A DNA stretch of 64,000 nt from Nocardioides sp. ChNu-153 (GTDB lineage: Bacteria; Actinomycetota; Actinomycetes; Propionibacteriales; Nocardioidaceae): positions 124,001 to 188,000 of the forward strand of contig NZ_JADEVT010000003.1 in NCBI RefSeq assembly GCF_030466625.1. Direction: 5' to 3'. Below are positions 25,259 to 33,870 of this stretch, piece by piece. Each line of letters begins with the position of its first letter. Position 1 is the stretch's first letter. The translations under genes and the position numbers were made by a program. A model generated the notes under the pieces. That model was not told where the DNA came from. It was given only the letters and a program-made list of their open reading frames with translations, and made no database searches.

Positions 25259-26159
25259 CGAGCGTCACGACGGGCACGGACAGCACCGTCGTGAGGAAGA
25301 CCGCGTCGCGGGCGAGCACGACGCCGCGGTCGTAGCGCGTCGCGTGCACGAAGACGTTCTGCGCGGTCGGGAGCGCCGAGATGACCGTGACGGCGAGCAG
25401 CGCCGTGTCGTCGAGCCCCAGCACGAACCGCCCGACCGCCCACGCGACGACCGGCTGCACCCCGAGCTTGAGCGCCGTGATGAGGAGCAGCTCCGGGGCG
25501 TCGTTGAGCCCGGGACGCGGGCCGAGCCGCAGGTACACGCCGTACGCCAGCAGCATGCTCGGCACCGCCATCGCGGCCAGCAGCTCCAGGGGGTCGTGCA
25601 CGGCCCGCGGCAGCTCGACGTCGGTGCCGGCCAGCACGAGGCCGATCACGGAGCCGACGGTCAGCGGGGTGCGCAGCGGCCGGCTGAGGATGCGCCACAC
25701 CGAGAGCCGCTGCTCGGCGACGGCGACGTCCATCACGGTGAGCGCCAGCGGCTGCAGCACGAGCAGCTGCAGCAGCAGGACGGGCGCGACGAGCGCGGCG
25801 TCGCCGAGCACGTAGGCGGCGATGGGGATGCCGAGGTTGCCCGCGTTGACGTAGGCCGAGCACAGCGACCCGACCACCGTGTGGGCGAGGTCGCGGTGCA
25901 GCACGAGCCGGGCGACGAGGACGTAGACGGTCGCCGTGACCACCACCGCGGCGGCCGAGGCGACGAGGGTGGAGGAGAGCACGGCGCCGATGTCGGCGTC
26001 CTCCAGCACGGTGATCAGCAGCGCCGGGCTGGCGACGTAGAACGCCAGCAGTGAGAGCGCCCGCTGGCCCGGGAGGTCGATGACGCCCAGGTGGGCGAGC
26101 AGCACGCCGACGAGGATGAGCACGCCGATCGTCGCGAACCCCTCGAGCACCGCCGTCAC
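25239..26159 (-). CDS. AEC-family transporter (auxin efflux carrier-like)
   Basis: A 306-residue integral membrane protein with about ten hydrophobic segments in two five-helix halves. Typical AEC positions are SAYVNAGNLGIPIAAYVLG in the first half and ISALPTAQNVFVHATRY in the second. Bacterial AEC members export or import small organic acids such as malate or malonate; the substrate is unknown here. GTG start at 26159, only 60 bp from the divergent molybdopterin oxidoreductase start. The C-terminal codons lie in a 29-bp tandem duplication. Confidence 0.83.
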   Translation of the reverse strand: MTAVLEGFATIGVLILVGVLLAHLGVIDLPGQRALSLLAFYVASPALLITVLEDADIGAVLSSTLVASAAAVVVTATVYVLVARLVLHRDLAHTVVGSLCSAYVNAGNLGIPIAAYVLGDAALVAPVLLLQLLVLQPLALTVMDVAVAEQRLSVWRILSRPLRTPLTVGSVIGLVLAGTDVELPRAVHDPLELLAAMAVPSMLLAYGVYLRLGPRPGLNDAPELLLITALKLGVQPVVAWAVGRFVLGLDDTALLAVTVISALPTAQNVFVHATRYDRGVVLARDAVFLTTVLSVPVVTLAAALVA

Positions 26160-26218
26160 GCCGCGACCCTACGGGCGGGGCGACCCATCCGCCGCACCGG
26201 CGGCGACGAACACCTCCC

Positions 26219-27847
26219 ATGGCCACCTCAGCGAGCGGTACGACCCACCGCAGCCCCGCCGCCGGCGGGCGCGCCCGCACGGCGATCGCCGCTCTCGGCG
26301 GCGTCCTCGCCACCCTCGTCGGGATGGCCGTCGGCCACCTCGTCGCCGCCCTGCTCGACCCGTCCGCCTCGCCGGTGCTCGCGGTCGGCTCGACCGTCAT
26401 CGACCTGACGCCGACGCCGGTGAAGGAGTGGGCGGTCGCGAACTTCGGCAACGCGGACAAGCCGATCCTCATCGGCTCCGTCCTGCTGGTGACGCTGCTG
26501 CTCGCCGCGGTGGCGGGCATCATCGCCGCCCGCCGCTTCGTCGTCGGGCTCGCGCTGCTGCTGGTGCTCGTCGGCGTCGCCGGCGTGCTGGCGCTCGTGC
26601 GCCCGACCGCGTCCGTCGTCGACGTCGTGCCCGCCCTGGCGACCGCGCTCACCGGTGCGGCCGCCCTGTGGTGGTTCCACCGCACCGCGCTGGGGGTGGG
26701 ACCGGGTACGACGACCGCGGCCGACGCCCCCCGCGAGGCCACGACCCAGGACACCGAGGGTGCCGGCGCGACCGACCACCCCACGGGCCCGCGCCCCACG
26801 CGTCGCGGCGTGCTCGTCGCCGGCGGCGTCCTCGCCGTGACCGCCGCCGCGGCCGGTGCGGTCGGCCAGTGGATCGGCTCGGTCAAGACCCGCATCGGCA
26901 ACATCGTGCTGCCGACCGCCGTCGACTCCGACCCCGACCTGCCCGACGGCCTCGACATCGACGGCCTCTCGAAGTTCCGCACGCCGAACGACGAGTTCTA
27001 CCGCGTCGACGTCAACCTGACGGTGCCGGTCGTCGACCAGGACGACTGGACGCTCACCATCGACGGCGACGTCGAGAACGAGCTGACGATCACGTGGGAC
27101 GAGCTGCTCGACATGGACATGGTCGAGCGCGACATCACGATGACCTGCGTCTCCAACGACGTGGGCGGGCAGTACGTCGGCGCCGCGCGCTGGCTGGGCG
27201 TGCCCCTCACCGACCTCCTCGACCGCGCCGGCGTCGGCGACCGCGCCGACCAGCTGCTCTCCACGGCGGTCGACGGCTTCACCATCTCCACCCCCCTCGA
27301 CGTCGCCACCGACGGCCGCGACGCGCTCGTCGTCGTCGGCATGAACGGCGAGCCGCTCCCCCGCGAGCACGGCTTCCCCGTGCGCCTCGTCATCCCGGGC
27401 ATCTACGGCTACGTCGGCTCGACGAAGTGGCTCACGAAGCTGACGCTCACGACGTACGACGAGGAGGTCGCCTACTGGACCGAGCGCGGCTGGGCCACCG
27501 AGGCGCCCGTGAAGATCTCCTCGCGCGTCGACGTGCCGAAGGCCGCCGAGGAGATGGAGCCGGGCAAGGTCGTCATCGCCGGTGTCGCCTGGGCCCAGAC
27601 CCGCGGCATCGCGAAGGTCGAGGTGCAGATCGACGGCGGCGGCTGGACCGAGGCCACGCTGGGCGCCGACGCCGGCGTCGACTACTGGCGGCAGTGGTAC
27701 TACGAGTGGGACGCCACCGAGTCCGGCCGTCACACCGTCACCGTCCGCGCCACCGACGTCGACGGCGAGGTGCAGACCGACGCCCGCATGGCCCCGTTCC
27801 CCGAGGGCTCCAGCGGCCTGCACACCCGCGCCATCCAGGTCGCCTGA
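26219..27847 (+). CDS. Membrane-anchored molybdopterin-dependent oxidoreductase (sulfite-oxidase family)
   Basis: A 542-residue protein. The N-terminal part has four hydrophobic helices (about 20-45, 85-104, 106-125, 135-155). A basic RRGVLVAGGVLAVTAAAAGAVG segment resembles a Tat-type signal followed by another helix (about 198-220). The catalytic domain (about 255-430) has the molybdenum-ligand Cys in DITMTCVSNDVGG and GYVGSTKWLTKL; a C-terminal Ig-like dimerisation domain (about 435-540) includes GVAWAQTRGIAKVEVQIDGG. The family oxidises sulfite or reduces S-/N-oxides; this membrane-fused form is common in actinobacteria and uncharacterised. Divergent from the AEC gene. Confidence 0.85.
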   Translation: MATSASGTTHRSPAAGGRARTAIAALGGVLATLVGMAVGHLVAALLDPSASPVLAVGSTVIDLTPTPVKEWAVANFGNADKPILIGSVLLVTLLLAAVAGIIAARRFVVGLALLLVLVGVAGVLALVRPTASVVDVVPALATALTGAAALWWFHRTALGVGPGTTTAADAPREATTQDTEGAGATDHPTGPRPTRRGVLVAGGVLAVTAAAAGAVGQWIGSVKTRIGNIVLPTAVDSDPDLPDGLDIDGLSKFRTPNDEFYRVDVNLTVPVVDQDDWTLTIDGDVENELTITWDELLDMDMVERDITMTCVSNDVGGQYVGAARWLGVPLTDLLDRAGVGDRADQLLSTAVDGFTISTPLDVATDGRDALVVVGMNGEPLPREHGFPVRLVIPGIYGYVGSTKWLTKLTLTTYDEEVAYWTERGWATEAPVKISSRVDVPKAAEEMEPGKVVIAGVAWAQTRGIAKVEVQIDGGGWTEATLGADAGVDYWRQWYYEWDATESGRHTVTVRATDVDGEVQTDARMAPFPEGSSGLHTRAIQVA

Positions 27848-28028
27848 CGCCGAGTCGTCGCGAACCGCACGCCACCGAGCTGCCGTCACCCCCGTACGTC
27901 GGGAGTGGCGGCAGCTCGTCCGTGTGCCGGCCCGGACCCGCCCGGCGCAGCTGGCGACGACTCGACGGCCCCGCGCCGACCGTTCGCGACGACTCGGCGG
28001 AAAGTCCCGAGAAAAAGTTCGCCCGCGT

Positions 28029-28056
28029 CCAATCCGTCCCCGGAGCACCACCGAAC
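28029..28056 (+). promoter_or_regulatory. SigK-like promoter upstream of the fasciclin gene
   Basis: CCAATC (28029-28034), a 16-bp spacer and CCGAAC (28051-28056) resemble the mycobacterial SigK promoter (CCATCC and CCGAAT type). It lies 83 bp before the fasciclin ATG in a 291-bp intergenic region (27848-28138) that holds nothing else I recognise. A second CCGAAC at 28857-28862 precedes sigK, without a matching -35. Confidence 0.5.
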
Positions 28057-28138
28057 TACCTGTGCAAGCCCGCGGAGGGACCGGTCAAGCAGAGGCCGGC
28101 CGGACAGTGCGGGACGACGAACCGGAAGGGCCATCACC

Positions 28139-28837
28139 ATGAAGACCATCTCCCACCGCTCCACGATCCGTCGCGCGAGCGGGATCGCCGCCCTCGCCCT
28201 GACCATGTCGGTCGGCCTGGCTGCGTGCTCCGACGACTCCTCCTCCGAGGACGGCGCCAGCGACTCGTCCGGCGATACCTCGGAGTCGTCGTCGCCCAGC
28301 GAGTCGGCCTCGTCCGACGCCAGCTCGGACGGCGCCGCCACCGAGTCCGCCGTGTTCGGCGACGCGTGTGGCCAGATCCCGACCGACGGTGCCGGCTCCC
28401 TCGAGGGCATGACCGTCGACCCGGTCGCCACCGCGGCCAGCAACAACCCGCTGCTCTCGCAGCTCGTGGGCGCCGTCGGCCTGGTGCCGGGTCTCGCCGA
28501 CCAGCTCAACTCGGCCGAGGGCCTCACCGTCTTCGCGCCGTTCAACGGTGCCTTCGAGGCCGTCCCGGCCGACGTCATGTCGGGTCTGACGGCCGACCCC
28601 GAGGGTGCTCTCGCCCCGGTCCTCAGCTACCACGTGGTGCCCGAGCGCCTCGAGCCCGACGAGGTCGCCGGCGAGCACGAGACCCTCAACGGCGCGATGC
28701 TGACGGTCGAGGGTGACGCGGAGCAGGGCGTGACGTCCGGTGCCACCGGCACCGAGGCCACCGTCCTCTGCGGCGGCATCCAGACCGCCAACGCCACCGT
28801 CTACGTGATCGACAGCGTCATGCTGCCGCCCGCGTGA
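28139..28837 (+). CDS. Fasciclin (FAS1) domain lipoprotein, MPT83-like
   Basis: A 232-residue exported lipoprotein. A signal sequence ends in lipobox GLAAC (Cys30), followed by a Ser/Asp-rich linker (31-72) and one FAS1 domain (about 80-230) with MTVDPVATAASNNPLLSQLV, GLTVFAPFNGAFEAVP, LSYHVVPERL and the closing ATVYVIDSVMLPP. Two cysteines (GDACGQIP and VLCGGIQ) could form a disulfide, as in MPT70/MPT83. In mycobacteria MPT70 and MPT83 are the main SigK targets; here the gene sits directly before sigK with a SigK-like promoter, so co-regulation is likely. GGAAGGG precedes the ATG. sigK follows after 44 bp. Confidence 0.88.
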   Translation: MKTISHRSTIRRASGIAALALTMSVGLAACSDDSSSEDGASDSSGDTSESSSPSESASSDASSDGAATESAVFGDACGQIPTDGAGSLEGMTVDPVATAASNNPLLSQLVGAVGLVPGLADQLNSAEGLTVFAPFNGAFEAVPADVMSGLTADPEGALAPVLSYHVVPERLEPDEVAGEHETLNGAMLTVEGDAEQGVTSGATGTEATVLCGGIQTANATVYVIDSVMLPPA

Positions 28838-28881
28838 CGGACTGACTGCGAGAACACCGAACACCAGGGAATGATCAGCGC

Positions 28882-29538
28882 ATGACCACCCTCCGCTCCG
28901 TGCCCTCCGGCGATCCGCCGGAGGGCACGGGCGGGCAGACACCGCCCGCCGCCCCCGCCGCTGGAGCCGCCGTCCCCGCCGACGGCGACGTGAACACCCA
29001 GCTCGGCTCGCTCCTCCGGCTCTCCTGCCGGGGCGACGAGCAGGCCTTCGCCGCGTTGTACGACGCGACCTCGGCCCGCGTGCACGGTCTGGTGCTGCGC
29101 GTGGTGCGCAACCCGTCGCAGGCCGAGGAGGTCACCCAGGAGGTCTTCCTGGAGATCTGGCGGACGGCCTCGCGGTTCGACCCCGAGCGCGGCTCGGCGC
29201 TCTCGTGGCTCATGACCATCGCGCACCGCAAGGCGGTCGACCGGGTCCGCTCGGCGGAGGCGGCGACGCGGCGGGACACGTCGTACCACCAGCAGAGCCA
29301 GGGCGTCGACCACGACGCCACGGCGGAGGCGGCGCACTCCTCGATCGAGGCCCAGCGCGTCCGTTCCGCCCTCGGGGCACTGACGGCGGTGCAGCACGAA
29401 GCCGTGCAGCTGGCCTACTTCGGCGGCTACACGCACACAGAGGTGGCAGCGATGCTCGACCTACCGGTCGGCACGGCCAAGACACGTATCCGGGATGGGC
29501 TCATCCGGTTGCGCGACGCGATGGGAGTGGGCCAGTGA
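28882..29538 (+). CDS. sigK: ECF RNA polymerase sigma factor SigK
   Basis: A 218-residue ECF sigma factor. Region 2 (about 45-115) includes YDATSARVHGLVLRVVRNPS, AEEVTQEVFLEIWRTASRFD and GSALSWLMTIAHRKAVDRVR; region 4 (about 155-210) has LTAVQHEAVQLAYFGGYTHT and VGTAKTRIRDGLIRLRD. An unusual Pro/Gly/Ala-rich stretch of about 40 residues precedes region 2; a later internal start cannot be excluded. Identity as SigK rests on the adjacent RskA-like anti-sigma factor and the fasciclin and UfaA1-like neighbours, the same gene company as mycobacterial sigK. The stop overlaps rskA by 4 bp. Confidence 0.85.
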   Translation: MTTLRSVPSGDPPEGTGGQTPPAAPAAGAAVPADGDVNTQLGSLLRLSCRGDEQAFAALYDATSARVHGLVLRVVRNPSQAEEVTQEVFLEIWRTASRFDPERGSALSWLMTIAHRKAVDRVRSAEAATRRDTSYHQQSQGVDHDATAEAAHSSIEAQRVRSALGALTAVQHEAVQLAYFGGYTHTEVAAMLDLPVGTAKTRIRDGLIRLRDAMGVGQ

Positions 29539-30356
29539 ACGACATCCACGCTCTCACCGGCGCCTACGCGGTGGACGCCCTGTCCGACGCGGAGCGCGCC
29601 GAGTTCGAGGAGCACCTGGCGCTGTGCGCGGACTGCCGCGCCGAGGTCGCCTCCCTCCAGGAGGCCGCCGCCCTGCTCCCCCTCGTGTCGGAGACGCCCG
29701 TCCCCGCGTCGCTGCGGGCCTCGGTGCTCGACAGCATCGCCCAGGTGCGCCCGCTGCCCCCCGTGGGCCCGGAGCCGCTCCACCCCGCCGCCCCGTCTGC
29801 CGCCCACTCTGTCGCTGCCCCGCCGGCCGCGCCGTCGAACGTCGTGCCGATGCGGCGTCGCCGTCTGCGTACGGCGCTGGTCGCCGCCGCGGCCGCGGTC
29901 GTCGTGGCCACGGGTGTCGGCGTCACCGCGCAGCAGCTCGGTGACGACGGCCGTGACGGGCCCTCGATCGCCGACCCCACCCAGGGCCCGACCGACAGCG
30001 ACGTCGCCGCCGTGCTCGCGGCCAGCGACGTCAAGGTCGCCCACCCCGCCGCCGGCGCCCAGCTCCCCCCGGGCGCCGAGGCCACCGTGCACTGGTCCGA
30101 CGACGTCGGCCGCGCGGTCATCGTCACCTCGGGCATGCCGGCCCTGGACCCGTCGCAGGTCTACCAGCTGTGGTTCCAGTCGGCCGACGACGAGATGCTG
30201 CCGGCCGGCACCATGACCGGCGACAGCGACCGCCCGCTCCCCCTCGAGGGCGACGCCGACGCCGCCAAGGCCGTCGGCATCACCATCGAGGCCGCGCCGG
30301 GGGTGCCCGCGCCGACGCAGAACCCGATCGCTTACTTCTCCTTCGAGTCGGCATGA
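29535..30356 (+). CDS. rskA: Anti-sigma-K factor RskA
   Basis: A 273-residue single-pass membrane protein. The cytoplasmic anti-sigma domain (1-75) has the zinc-finger-type motif His27-x3-Cys31-x2-Cys34 (HLALCADC). A Pro-rich linker with basic MRRRRLRT leads to a TM helix (about 112-132), and the extracytoplasmic domain (about 150-273) matches the RskA C-terminal fold (GRAVIVTSGMPALDPSQVYQ, LWFQSADDEMLPAGTM). RskA-type factors hold SigK at the membrane and release it after regulated proteolysis. It is encoded in a 4-bp overlap with sigK and a 4-bp overlap with the flavoprotein. Confidence 0.9.
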   Translation: MNDIHALTGAYAVDALSDAERAEFEEHLALCADCRAEVASLQEAAALLPLVSETPVPASLRASVLDSIAQVRPLPPVGPEPLHPAAPSAAHSVAAPPAAPSNVVPMRRRRLRTALVAAAAAVVVATGVGVTAQQLGDDGRDGPSIADPTQGPTDSDVAAVLAASDVKVAHPAAGAQLPPGAEATVHWSDDVGRAVIVTSGMPALDPSQVYQLWFQSADDEMLPAGTMTGDSDRPLPLEGDADAAKAVGITIEAAPGVPAPTQNPIAYFSFESA

Positions 30357-32470
30357 CCCCCGCCCCGCGCCGGGTCGCCGTGATCGGGTCCGGGGTCGCC
30401 GGGCTCACCGCCGCGTACGTCGCCTCCCGCAGCGCGCACGTCACGCTGTTCGAGGCCGACGCGCGCCTGGGCGGCCACGCCGACACCCACCTCGTGCCCG
30501 TCCCCGACGGTCGGGGCGGCGAGGTCGTCGTGCCCATCGACACCGGCTTCATCGTCCACAACGAGCGCACCTACCCGGTGCTGCTGCGCATGTTCGCCGA
30601 GCTGGGCGTCGCGACGCAGGACTCCGAGATGTCGATGTCCATCCGCGACGACGCCGCCCCCGGTGGCGGCCTCGAGTGGGCCGGCGCGCTCGGCCTGCCC
30701 GGGCTGTTCCCGACGTGGCGCCACGCGCTGCGGCCGGGCTACCTGCGGATGCTCACGGAGATCCCCCGCTTCCACCGCATGGCCCGCCGCCTGCTCGACA
30801 CCGAGGGCTCCGACCTCGGCGCCCGGGAGACGTTCGGCGACCTGCTGGACCGCGGCGGCTTCTCCGCCGACTTCCGCGCCCACTTCGCAGAGCCCCTCGT
30901 CGGCGCCGTGTGGTCCACCGACCCGGCGCAGGCGCTGGAGTACCCCGCCCGCTACCTGTTCCGCTTCCTCGACCACCACGGGATGCTCGGCGTCTTCGGC
31001 TCGCCGCAGTGGCGCACCGTCACCGGTGGCTCGCGGGAGTACGTCGAGCGCGTCGCCGCCCTGCTCCCCGACGTGCGCGTCGGCACCAAGGTGACCTCGG
31101 TCGTCGAGACGCCGGACGAGGTGCGGGTGACCGACGGCAACGGCGAGCAGTCGTCGTACGACGCCGTGGTCATCGCCACCCACCCCCACCAGGCGCTGGC
31201 GATGCTCGCGCAGCCGACGCCCGCGCAGCAGCAGGTGCTGTCGGCGCTCACCTACACGCCGAACACCGCCCAGCTGCACACCGACACCTCGGTGCTGCCT
31301 CGCAACGAGCGGGCGCGCGCGTCGTGGAACTACCTGCGCCGCGACGCCGCCCGGCTCGACGACCTGCCGACGCTCGAGGAGCGCGGCGGGCCGGTCACGA
31401 TCACCTACGACCTGACGCGCCTCATGCGGGTGCCGGAGCTGCCGGGCGCCCCCGGCACGCGCTTCCTCGTCACCCTCGGCGGCCTCGACCTCGTCGACCC
31501 GTCGACGGTGATCGACACGATGGAGTACGAGCACCCGCTCTACACCCGCGAGTCCGTCGCCGCGCAGGCCCGCCTGGGCGAGTGCGACACCGCGCGCATC
31601 GCGCTGGCCGGCGCCTACCACGGCTGGGGCTTCCACGAGGACGGCGCACGCTCCGGCGTCGAGGCCGCCGGCCGGCTCGGGATGACCTGGGAGGGCACCG
31701 CGCCGACCGCGACCCCCGGTACGGACCCGGCGGGCACCGTCTTCCGCACGACGATCCGCCACACGCGCCGCGCGCCGTGGCGCCGTACCTTCGAGCACTC
31801 CTCCCGCACCTGGGTGGTCGACCTCGACGACCTGCCCGACCACGGCGCGCTCGCGGGGGTGAAGGGCAGCTTCGAGGCCCGCGACCACCTCGGCGACCCG
31901 GAGCGGTCGATCCGCTGCAACGTCGAGGCGTTCCTCGACCTGCACGGCATCGAGCTCGACCGGGCGGGCCGGCGCGGCCGCGTGCTCATGGCCGCCCAGC
32001 CGCGGGCGTTCGGCTACTGCTTCAACCCGATCAGCGTGTTCTGGTGCTTCGCCGGCGACCAGGCCCTCACCGACGTGCCTGCCGCGGTCGTCGTGGAGGT
32101 GCACAACACGTACGGCGACCGCCACGCCTACCTCGTCCACCCCGACGAGCAGGGGCGCGCGGAGACGCCGAAGGCCATGTACGTCTCGCCGTTCCACGGC
32201 ACCGACGGCACCTACACGCTCGCCGTGCCGACCCCCAGCGCCGGCGCCGACGGCCGGCTCCACGTGGCCGTCGCGCTGCGCACCGACGACGGCGCGACCT
32301 TCAGCGCCTCCCTCTCGGGGCGGCCCGACCACGGCCGCAGCAGCACGTGGCGCGCGGCCGGTGCCGCGCTCCGGGGATCCGTCCTCATCCGCCTGCACGG
32401 CGTCTGGCTCTGGGCCCGCCGGCTGCGGATCCACCCCCGTCCCGACCACCACCAGGAAGGCGTGCGATGA
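30353..32470 (+). CDS. FAD/NAD(P)-binding oxidoreductase fused to a DUF1365 domain
   Basis: A 705-residue fusion. Residues about 1-435 form an amine-oxidase-like FAD protein (COG2907 type): VAVIGSGVAGLTAAY dinucleotide motif, FEADARLGGHADTH, DTGFIVHNERTYP, EPLVGAVWSTDPAQALEYPA and the C-terminal LAGAYHGWGFHEDGARSG. After a short Thr/Pro linker, residues about 465-705 match DUF1365: RFxH-like TTIRHTRRAPWRRTFEH, GYCFNPISVFWCF, VEVHNTYGDRHAY and KAMYVSPFHG. In mycobacteria these are two neighbouring genes (Rv0449c and Rv0448c). Both families recur with CFA-type methylases and are thought to act on membrane fatty acyl chains. I see one uninterrupted reading frame. ATGA overlaps both neighbours. 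Confidence 0.88.
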   Translation: MTPAPRRVAVIGSGVAGLTAAYVASRSAHVTLFEADARLGGHADTHLVPVPDGRGGEVVVPIDTGFIVHNERTYPVLLRMFAELGVATQDSEMSMSIRDDAAPGGGLEWAGALGLPGLFPTWRHALRPGYLRMLTEIPRFHRMARRLLDTEGSDLGARETFGDLLDRGGFSADFRAHFAEPLVGAVWSTDPAQALEYPARYLFRFLDHHGMLGVFGSPQWRTVTGGSREYVERVAALLPDVRVGTKVTSVVETPDEVRVTDGNGEQSSYDAVVIATHPHQALAMLAQPTPAQQQVLSALTYTPNTAQLHTDTSVLPRNERARASWNYLRRDAARLDDLPTLEERGGPVTITYDLTRLMRVPELPGAPGTRFLVTLGGLDLVDPSTVIDTMEYEHPLYTRESVAAQARLGECDTARIALAGAYHGWGFHEDGARSGVEAAGRLGMTWEGTAPTATPGTDPAGTVFRTTIRHTRRAPWRRTFEHSSRTWVVDLDDLPDHGALAGVKGSFEARDHLGDPERSIRCNVEAFLDLHGIELDRAGRRGRVLMAAQPRAFGYCFNPISVFWCFAGDQALTDVPAAVVVEVHNTYGDRHAYLVHPDEQGRAETPKAMYVSPFHGTDGTYTLAVPTPSAGADGRLHVAVALRTDDGATFSASLSGRPDHGRSSTWRAAGAALRGSVLIRLHGVWLWARRLRIHPRPDHHQEGVR

Positions 32471-33870
32471 CCACCGACGCCCACCGTGAGGTCACGCCGT
32501 CGACGCCCCCCGCCGTCGTCCCCCCGGCGCCCGCACGTCCCGACGTCCACCGCTGGCCCGACCTCGGGCGCGTGCCCGCCGGGCCCCGCGCCACGGCGTA
32601 CGCGCGGATCGCCCGCGTCCTCTTCCACGGCGTCGTCAGCCGCCTCGACGTCACCGTGCGGATCGGCTCGGGCCCCGACGCCCCGGCCTGGGGTCGCGGC
32701 GGCCCCGTCATGGTCGTGCACCGCCCCGACGAGTTCTTCGCCCGCCTGGGCCGCCACGGCCTCATCGGGTTCGGCGAGGCCTACCAGACGGGGGCCTGGG
32801 ACGTGCCGGGCGTCGACGAGGGCGCGAGCCCCGGCGCCCTCGGCGACTTCCTCACCGTCCTGGCCGCCCAGATGGGCTCGCTCGTGCCCGAGCGGTTGCA
32901 GCGGCTGCGCGCGGCGTACGTCACCCGCCCCCCGCGCCACCAGGTCAGCTCGACGGAGAACAGCCGGGCCAACATCGCCCACCACTACGACCTGAGCAAC
33001 GAGCTGTTCACGCGGTTCCTCGACCCGACGACGAGCTACTCCTCCGCACTGTTCGAGCACCAGCTCATCCCCCGCACCGACGCGGTGGGCCCCCACCACG
33101 TCGCGACGTCACCCGACCCCCGCTCGAACGAGGCCCTCGCCGACGCCCAGGGCACGAAGATCGACCGCCTGCTCGACGCGGCCGGGGTGGGCGCGGGCAC
33201 GCACGTGCTGGAGATCGGCACCGGCTGGGGCGAGCTGGCCCTGCGCGCCGCCCGCCGCGGCGCCCGGGTGCACTCCGTGACCCTGTCGACCGAGCAGCAG
33301 GCCCTGGCCCGGCGGCGCATCGCCGACGCGGACCTCACGGACCGGGTGGACGTCGAGCTGTGCGACTACCGCGACGTCGTCGCGCCGCCCGCCGGTTTCG
33401 ACGCCGTCGTGTCGGTGGAGATGGTCGAGGCGGTGGGGCACGAGTTCTGGTCGACCTACTTCTCGAAGATCGACTCCGTGCTGGCCCCCGGGGGCCGTGC
33501 AGGCATCCAGGCCATCACGATGCCGCACGACCGGATGCTTGCGACCCGGGAGACCTACACCTGGATCCACAAGTACATCTTCCCGGGCGGGATGCTGCCG
33601 TCCGTGCAGGTCGTCGACGAGATCACCCGCAGCGAGACCGACCTGCGCCTCCTGGGCGGCGAGCACCGGCTGTCGTTCGGCGGCCACTACGCCGAGACGC
33701 TGCGCCGGTGGGACGAGGCGTTCCTCGCCGCGTGGCCCGAGATCACGGCGCTGGGCTTCGACGACACCTTCGCCCGGATGTGGCACTTCTACCTGGAGTA
33801 CTCCCGCGCCGGCTTCTCCTCCGGCTACATCGACGTGCAGCAGCTGGTGCTGCAGAAGGACCCGACATGA
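32467..33870 (+). CDS. SAM-dependent methyltransferase, cyclopropane-fatty-acid synthase family (UfaA1-like), copy 1
   Basis: A 467-residue CFA-synthase-type enzyme. The N-terminal domain (about 1-165) is followed by ANIAHHYDLSNELFTRFLDP, SSALFEHQL, the SAM-binding VLEIGTGWGELALRAA (about 246-261), VEMVEAVGHEFWSTYF and YIFPGGMLPS. The family transfers methyl or methylene groups from SAM to the double bonds of membrane phospholipid acyl chains. An insert (PRTDAVGPHHVATSPDPRSN) separates the SSALF motif from the SAM fold and is not present in copy 2. In the mycobacterial sigK locus the single homologue is ufaA1. Coupled by 4-bp overlaps to both neighbours. Confidence 0.88.
   Translation: MTTDAHREVTPSTPPAVVPPAPARPDVHRWPDLGRVPAGPRATAYARIARVLFHGVVSRLDVTVRIGSGPDAPAWGRGGPVMVVHRPDEFFARLGRHGLIGFGEAYQTGAWDVPGVDEGASPGALGDFLTVLAAQMGSLVPERLQRLRAAYVTRPPRHQVSSTENSRANIAHHYDLSNELFTRFLDPTTSYSSALFEHQLIPRTDAVGPHHVATSPDPRSNEALADAQGTKIDRLLDAAGVGAGTHVLEIGTGWGELALRAARRGARVHSVTLSTEQQALARRRIADADLTDRVDVELCDYRDVVAPPAGFDAVVSVEMVEAVGHEFWSTYFSKIDSVLAPGGRAGIQAITMPHDRMLATRETYTWIHKYIFPGGMLPSVQVVDEITRSETDLRLLGGEHRLSFGGHYAETLRRWDEAFLAAWPEITALGFDDTFARMWHFYLEYSRAGFSSGYIDVQQLVLQKDPT

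Noticed and set aside
28857..28862. A second SigK promoter directly before sigK
   Set aside because: CCGAAC is present but no -35 element at 16-17 bp spacing, so I do not call a promoter there.
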